Part shown: piece by piece, positions 58,261 to 64,000 of the stretch
How the letters are laid out: each line of letters opens with the position of its first letter
Position numbering within the stretch: the stretch's first letter is position 1
From: Phallus indusiatus
Taxonomy: Eukaryota > Basidiomycota > Agaricomycetes > Phallales > Phallaceae
Reading direction: 5' to 3'
NCBI GenBank assembly: GCA_027605045.1
Contig: JAQFWX010000013.1
Coordinates: 930,001 to 994,000, forward strand
Length of the DNA: 64,000 nucleotides
The notes under the pieces: model-generated
What the model was told of the DNA's origin: nothing
The model's database searches: none
What the model saw: the letters and a program-made list of their open reading frames with translations, nothing else
Program-made: the position numbers and the translations under genes

Positions 58261-58928
58261 AGCTGTCTGTCAAGCTTTATAAGGAGCATGATTATCGAAA
58301 TCAAGAACATGAGGTTTTGGCATGGTGCGTCACTTCAAGCATGAGAGCTTCATCTACGTTAGGCCAACATGAGGACTAGGTGTGGATGTCGTCAAGGAAC
58401 TGTTAGAAAAGGGTACGTGATTGAGAAAAATAGTGGTATGCATTATGTACAGCTAAACCTTAAAGCTTAAAGCTTAAAGTTCATATCAATCATTACTCTT
58501 GATTATTACACCATTACGTACACTTTGTGCTGATACCCAGATACGCGGTATATTTGGAAGCGAAAACACATGAACTCGGCTGGTTAATAAAGTTCAAGTG
58601 ACAAGAACATGGCCCCTATATATGCCAGTTATTTTGGTTCTGAAAGAAATTCGCTGGAAGGAAATAACATAAAATGAATTCCTTTCCTCCGTTATGCCCA
58701 ATTCAAAGACATTAACATTGTCCAGGTCTCGAGTGCAATACCAGACAGGACATTCTTCCACAGTTCGGATCCAGTTTCTCGGGTTTTTAGCTCAGGCGCA
58801 CACATTGAAGTCGGATTGTTCAAGGTCGACAAAATATATTCGTGTTAGTAACAGACATTTAATATAAAATTACATTTTTTTGGCTGTTAAAATTTGTCGG
58901 GGTCGTCTCTATTGTGGTAGGTTCAAAA
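58261..58928. other. Intergenic between the two dynamin-like genes
   Basis: Includes a promoter-side stretch (58320-58380) similar to 61930-61990 upstream of copy 2, and a tandem taaagcttaaagcttaaag near 58460. No gene is seen. Confidence 0.45.
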
Positions 58929-61729
58929 TTATACGTCCATTAATTCTTTTTGAGCAGCCTTCAGCCTGTCGAGCCTGCTATCGAGCTCTTCACGAAGTTC
59001 AGATATATGCGTCGGTTCCGCCATGAATTTAGCGCAGATGGTTTTGGCATGAGGGTCGGATAACTTCAGTCCCCTGTAGAGAACCTCCTGCAAGGCCCTT
59101 TTATCAATCCGGACTAACTCGTCATCAATCGCCAAAGGAATATTATCGACGAATCGCCTATGTGAAACTATCAACGTATCATGTATGAGTAACGTCAAGT
59201 AATATAATGTAAGAGGAGAAGAAGACCTTGAAAATAGGCTTCAATAGTCGCCATCACTGTCAACTCTGATGCACCTTCATCTTTAATGATCACGTAGTTC
59301 TCACGCTCTTTCTCATACCCCTCTAAGCACTCTTGCTTATACTTCAAAAACATCGAATCGTCAAGGGTAAATGCACGGGACTCCAGTCTCAAAACTCGTT
59401 CGAGTTGTCTCTCCACACTTTCTTTTCTATCTTGCATATAACCGTAAACAAGGTTTCTATTTTTTAAATGGTCAACACCGATTCATCGACTAAATATATC
59501 AAAGAATTATGTACTTGACCGTGTGATAAAGCCCTCCAGCAGTGTGTTGCCCAAAATAATGTTGTACAAGCCGTGCTTGATGATCTGAGACTATTTGAAG
59601 TGTTCCGTTCACAAGGTCGAATGTCGGTTGCTTCCATTCATCCGTATAAACCGTAATCATTTTTTGTACAACTTGGAAAGGATAAAAGCCAGGCAACTCC
59701 CTTGTAATGGCTCTGAAAGACGGAAATCAAAATACTATAATCTGATATGAACACTGGCACAAAAGATATACCCCGCTATCATGTTTGAGATTTCATCCAA
59801 ATGCATAGCTCCTTCCAAAAAGTTAGTTAGACGATATTGGGGACGCAATGGCCTGAATAACGATTTCAATGCTTTAATTTAGGGTATATGGATTGATTGA
59901 CGTACGAATTGCGAGCGTATGGCTTGAACTTGGGAGCTGTCGCTTGTATCGCCGTCTTGAACCGCTTCTGCTGTTCGTGGATATTTTCAAACTGATTCAA
60001 TTTGGAGAATACTGTAGTGATATCGGCATCCCTTGTATGAGCGCCTTCAGAGTGACAATATGCGGCGTCGCAGAACTCATTTATAATGTGCATCAATTCA
60101 AGAACGGGGTCCGAGGACGGCGGAGCAGGAAGGGCTTCCTTCTCCTCTTTCGTCTTTTGAATCATCGTTTGTATTTCCTGCATTATCTCGGGGATCCTTT
60201 TATTGTCAGGGTAAGTATGTGAGATCAAGTAAAGCTGAATATAGTGAACACACCTCTTCGATATAACGCTCATAAGAAATTCATTCAATTTAGCAGTAAC
60301 GGCTTGTGTGCCCAGTCGCTTCTGACATCCATGATCAAGAATGTTCCACGGTTCTCTTTTGAAAAAGTTCTCGCAGAGTCGACGGGCATCTTCGAAAGAA
60401 TACTTTTTTTCCAGTTCCGCAGAACTGAGTTGCTTAACACAGAACCACCCATTCTGGAGTGGTGAGCTTTCATTGCGGATCAATTTAAGCCAGCGCGCGT
60501 GCTCCCCTTCGGGAATTCGATCTGGTTTCGTCAGAACACCTAAAACAAGCTCAAGGAATGGGTATGTATGACAGATACAAGCAAACGTACCAATAGTTCT
60601 GACACCTTCAGGGTCATATTTCTTCGCAAGCCTGTAGGCACCCTGCGTTTCGAAATCCACTTGCGAAGCAGGAAACATTAGCTAAGTACTAACAAGATAA
60701 TCAATGAGAAAGTATACCTTCACATGCTACGGTTAAAAGAATTATGCAACTGGGTTTTTGTATATATTGTGACACTAACTCCCTCACTTCTTCGACGTCT
60801 TCATCTCTCCCACCATCAGCAACACTGGCAATAAGACCTGTTCTTGTATGAAAACTAATGAACGTATTTTGACCATGAACGGTTCTTACCCGGGAGGTCG
60901 CAGAATGAGAGATCAGTGAGGTCAGGACCTTTGATCTCGAGGCAAACTGTATTGCTCGAGAAATTCAAAGTATTGGGCTTCAGCTGACGATAATTATCAT
61001 CCAGGAAAGCTTGAGAGTCTACCGACGGATTAAGCACTGCAAGCTGGGCCCGGCGGAGACGTTCCTCCACATCCTTGGGATTGGTTATTACTGATCCAAA
61101 CTCGATGTTTACCACTTTGTCCAAAGGGCGGTTGAGTTCATCGGTAAGAAACCGCAAAGATACTGTGCATTGCCATGGTTCGGATTCGGTTGTTCTGACC
61201 AATCTGCATTCTGTGGGACAACTGGTACGAGCATGAAACATGTGTTCAATCAAGGATACCAAAAGGCTTACCGAGTGCATGTACCGCTAGCTCGAGGCAA
61301 TGTAATTCCAGAAATTGATTCTATTAGAGATGATTTCCCGGCACTTTGGGATCCGATTACAATTAGAGAGGGCAAATCTATATCGCGCTGAGTGCTACAA
61401 GACCGGATCGGAAACGTTTAGTACGGAAGAAAAAGAACACATTTCAAATAAACTAACCCTAAATTGTGCAATCGATTAACAAGATCCAATTTTTTCCTTC
61501 GTTGATCGGAGAGGACAGGATCCGATAACCCGACCGAGCCAGTTGGTTTAGACTCGTCGGGCGGGGACGGATTCGTCGTTGTAAAAGAACTGGGACTCGG
61601 CTTTACATGTTTTTGAAACGAAGGAGCTCGCCATTGGAATTGACCGGGCGGTGAAGAGGTCTTTATAACCTCTGGTTCTGACTCGGGGTCACTGGATGCG
61701 CAAGAGGGAGTAGACATATGTATAGACAT
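58929..61729 (-). CDS. Dynamin-like GTPase 2, tandem paralogue
   Basis: Same architecture as copy 1. The leader (MSIHMSTPSCASSDPESEPE) is Ser/Pro-rich. Then come RDIDLPSLIVIGSQ, G1 (GSQSAGKSS, closer to the canonical dynamin P-loop), ASGTCTR, DLPG and LTKPDRIPEGEHARWLKLIR. The stalk, FYPFQVVQKMITVYTDEW and a GED-like end (AAQKELMDV) follow. By eye it keeps the exon order of copy 1 but differs in the segment between the stalk halves, where it has RPLRPQYRLTNFLEGAMHLD. All key G motifs are intact. A membrane-remodelling GTPase; the compartment is unknown. Confidence 0.82.
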
Positions 61730-63450
61730 TGGTGTCGGAATGTGAGTGTTCTCGATATGTTAGAGAAGGAGAAAAAGTTGAGCACGATACTGTAGCAAAG
61801 AGGAATGTGGGTTTTATAAACAGAGGGAGTTGATGATAAGGACATGGAGCGAAATTAAACACAGGGATGAGCAAAATGAAGAGCGGCTGCGTGATCGACC
61901 AACCTGAAGTCGGAGTCAGCTGAGAAGACGTTCTAGCACATGCATCGCTTCGAGCATCAGAGTTTCACTTACGTTAAGCCAGCACGTTAGTTAAGAGCGG
62001 AGCCGGTAGAGAAACGAGGACATAGACCGTACACATGGCAGCAGGCGAGCTAGATGGGAAATGTGCGGGTTTACATCTACTTCCTGGACTCCGCTTAGGA
62101 TGTCAGTTACCATGGACGATAAAGCCTCGGATTTAAAGAAATTTTTAGGAATGTCGTCAATGATTTATCAGAAAGGCGTCGTTGCAAATCGGTGGTATTA
62201 ACTGCTAGACTGAAGCTTGCTAAGGTTGGTACTAACTGGATAGAAATTGTTGCTTCAATCGCTATGAAACAACATGCCAGATGCAACAGCGTTTTCAGGA
62301 AGAGAATATTTCCGCTCATCCAAATGAGATTCATATAACACGTAGATATCAGTTGATCCTGTTTCACATAAATTTGTTAGGAGCATAAATATCTTAAAAA
62401 TGATATCTTTTGTCTTTTCACTTACGTTGCGAGGTGTAGGTTCCAAAGCCGCTGAGGCTGACCTTGAGTCCTAATTTGGTATATGTGCGAATAAGACCGT
62501 TGTAACCAACGGTCTTGTAATTGAGTCGCAAAAACACTGGACTCGAAAAAGGGGAATATTATTGAGCGAAGATCCATACATTGCCGTCGGCTGAGATAAG
62601 ATCTGTGACTTGAGATCTTTGCGCTTTAATCCGCAAATACTAGGTGTGTCATCTATGATCCTTAGTCAGAAATGAAAGAAGCGATACCGCCTGCGAGTGC
62701 CAGACTTTGAAGCTGAGGTGGGACCCTTTTCTGGAATGGCACGAAAGCCGGGTTACAGGCCCTCTCCAACGCAATCGCTCATTTGTCTAAGATAGCTTAA
62801 CCAGCTGTTACATACCGCGGAAGTTCTAGCTCAATGTCTCAAAAGTCGAGCTCAAAGTACGCGAGCGTAACTGACTTCAAGTTGATGTAACAAAGCCTTC
62901 CCCCGCTCAAGCGCTCAACGTAATACGCGGTAGGGAGTCGATGATAAATTGACATGCGCCGCAATTGCAACCGCAAATCCTTGAAACGCGTGCAAACAGT
63001 CAACTGTAGGAACTCGACTCATTTATCGCGAGCTTCCGTCTTCTTTGGCGATAGGTTTCACTTCCTTCGTCTCATACATAATGATGGCGTTTTTCAAGCT
63101 CATCTCCAACCTCCTCGGTACCCCTTTCAAAGCTCCGAATCGAAAAATCTAAACGAGGTTTTCAGCGAAACAACAATAATGATATGATTCTCGTCAGCTG
63201 ATAGTATTTATATCTATTCGGTAGGCACTTGTTTGATTGTCGAACGCAGAACGGAACAATCAACTCACTGGATTTAAAGCATCCGAATCAATGAAAAGTC
63301 AGTTTAAACATAAAAAGTCGTGAACAATGACGTAATAGGTATGCATGCAAATGAGGGTATAGTCTGATGATATGTGACCATAATGAGAAAAAAAAAGCAG
63401 GAGCAAAAAAAAGAGAGCGGAATCGGACAAAACACCAAAGCACAGCAACA
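61730..63450. other. 1.7-kb gap without a supported gene
   Basis: The first 250 bp is the promoter side of dynamin-like gene 2. The rest contains only short frames with no recognisable domain, no consistent splice pattern, no tRNA-like boxes and no clear repeat. Confidence 0.45.
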
Positions 63451-64000
63451 TCATGCGCCTTCCTCTTCCATTCTGATCCCATCCAGCCCAAACAAATTCT
63501 CAAACTCTTGGGTTGACCCACCCAAAACGCCAAAAGCTTCTTGCAAAGTCTTGCCAAGGAAATCAAGTTCCTTGATAACGCCTTTCATCATAAGCGCGTA
63601 AGCAAAATACAACAAATGCCGAGAGCCTTTGACATTTCGTGTCTTGACAACATCCAAATTGCGTATAGCGTTTACCTTTTGGAAAAAGGATAGACCGAAA
63701 TGTTTTTTTAGTCCAATGAGATTTCAGATAATTCGTATATTGACGTACCAGTTCTTGGCGAGATTTTTCCGCGGGAGGAAGGTATGGCGGTAAAGGAGCT
63801 TTCAATCTGAAAGCCGATGCTAACACTGAGAAATATAGAATGACGTTCCCAACTAGTTCACGACGCTCTTTCTTAACGGGAATTACAAAATCCCTTCGTA
63901 CAGCCTATACGAGAATCATCAATTAGATTGAGCAACAAGAAAGAAAGCAATCAATAATCAGCGTACCGTGTACCTGGAACAAAAAGCCAGATCAGTTTCA
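63451..64000 (-). CDS. C-terminal end of a large membrane-transporter-like protein (partial)
   Basis: Three terminal exons are visible: 64000-63967 (partial), 63904-63749 and 63675-63451. The joined sequence includes VRRDFVIPVKKERRELVGN, VILYFSVLASAFRLKAPLPP and YLPPAEKSRQELVNAIRNLD. It continues with KGSRHLLYFAYALMMKGVI and ends ENLFGLDGIRMEEEGA. This resembles the C-terminus of the large fungal putative ER-transporter/aromatic-acid-exporter-like proteins that carry an N-terminal 6-TM region. The gene runs off the right edge, so no membrane segment can be checked. The short intron between QEL and VNAIRN is fixed by frame and homology. Confidence 0.6.

Noticed and set aside
62107..62446. Short minus-strand frames in the 61.7-63.4 kb gap
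   Set aside because: They overlap each other in different frames with no recognisable domain or splice signals.

Overview
The window looks like an Agaricomycete (mushroom-type basidiomycete) nuclear chromosome. Genes are dense and multi-exonic, with introns mostly of 50-70 nt bounded by GT-AG, and with a minority of GC-AG introns. The families are typical of these fungi: tandem sesquiterpene synthases, expanded TKL-like kinases with an HGDLKG catalytic loop, duplicated dynamin-like GTPases and an HbrB-type TORC2 subunit. I cannot name the species. All gene models were built by hand from reading frames and splice signals; where I list exons, their lengths sum to a multiple of three.

Layout. 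(1) Positions 1-12.8 kb hold a sesquiterpene synthase cluster. One divergent gene on the plus strand is cut by the left edge, and four tandem minus-strand paralogues follow. An HbrB/Bit61-like gene sits between the two groups. No P450 or other tailoring enzyme is visible in the window. (2) 13.9-16.0 kb is SUB2, the DECD-box mRNA export helicase. (3) 16.4-31.4 kb is a minus-strand array of five related genes. Four encode an N-terminal pseudokinase followed by a C-terminal kinase. One of these has a one-base frameshift. The fifth is a chimera in which a C2H2 zinc-finger gene is fused to a kinase tail and carries an in-frame stop. A 1.2-kb non-autonomous CACTA-like transposon lies inside the array. 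(4) 31.8-52.7 kb is mostly housekeeping: BUD23, a UIM/polyQ protein, SPC3, gamma-glutamyltransferase, a complex I accessory subunit, a UPF0643-like protein, a CsbD-like hydrophilic protein, a DUF1349 protein, an orphan, RPS0 and an API5-like protein. (5) 53.2-61.7 kb has an NmrA-like reductase preceded by twelve perfect copies of a 20-bp repeat, then two tandem dynamin-like GTPase genes. (6) The right edge cuts a gene resembling the C-terminus of a large fungal membrane transporter.

The main theme is local duplication beside stable housekeeping genes. Terpene synthases, dual-kinase genes and dynamins have all expanded in tandem. The debris includes a copied scrap of the HbrB 3' end, a decayed flanking reading frame, a frameshift and a gene fusion. 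The most unusual objects are the pseudokinase-kinase array with its zinc-finger chimera, and the CACTA-like element.
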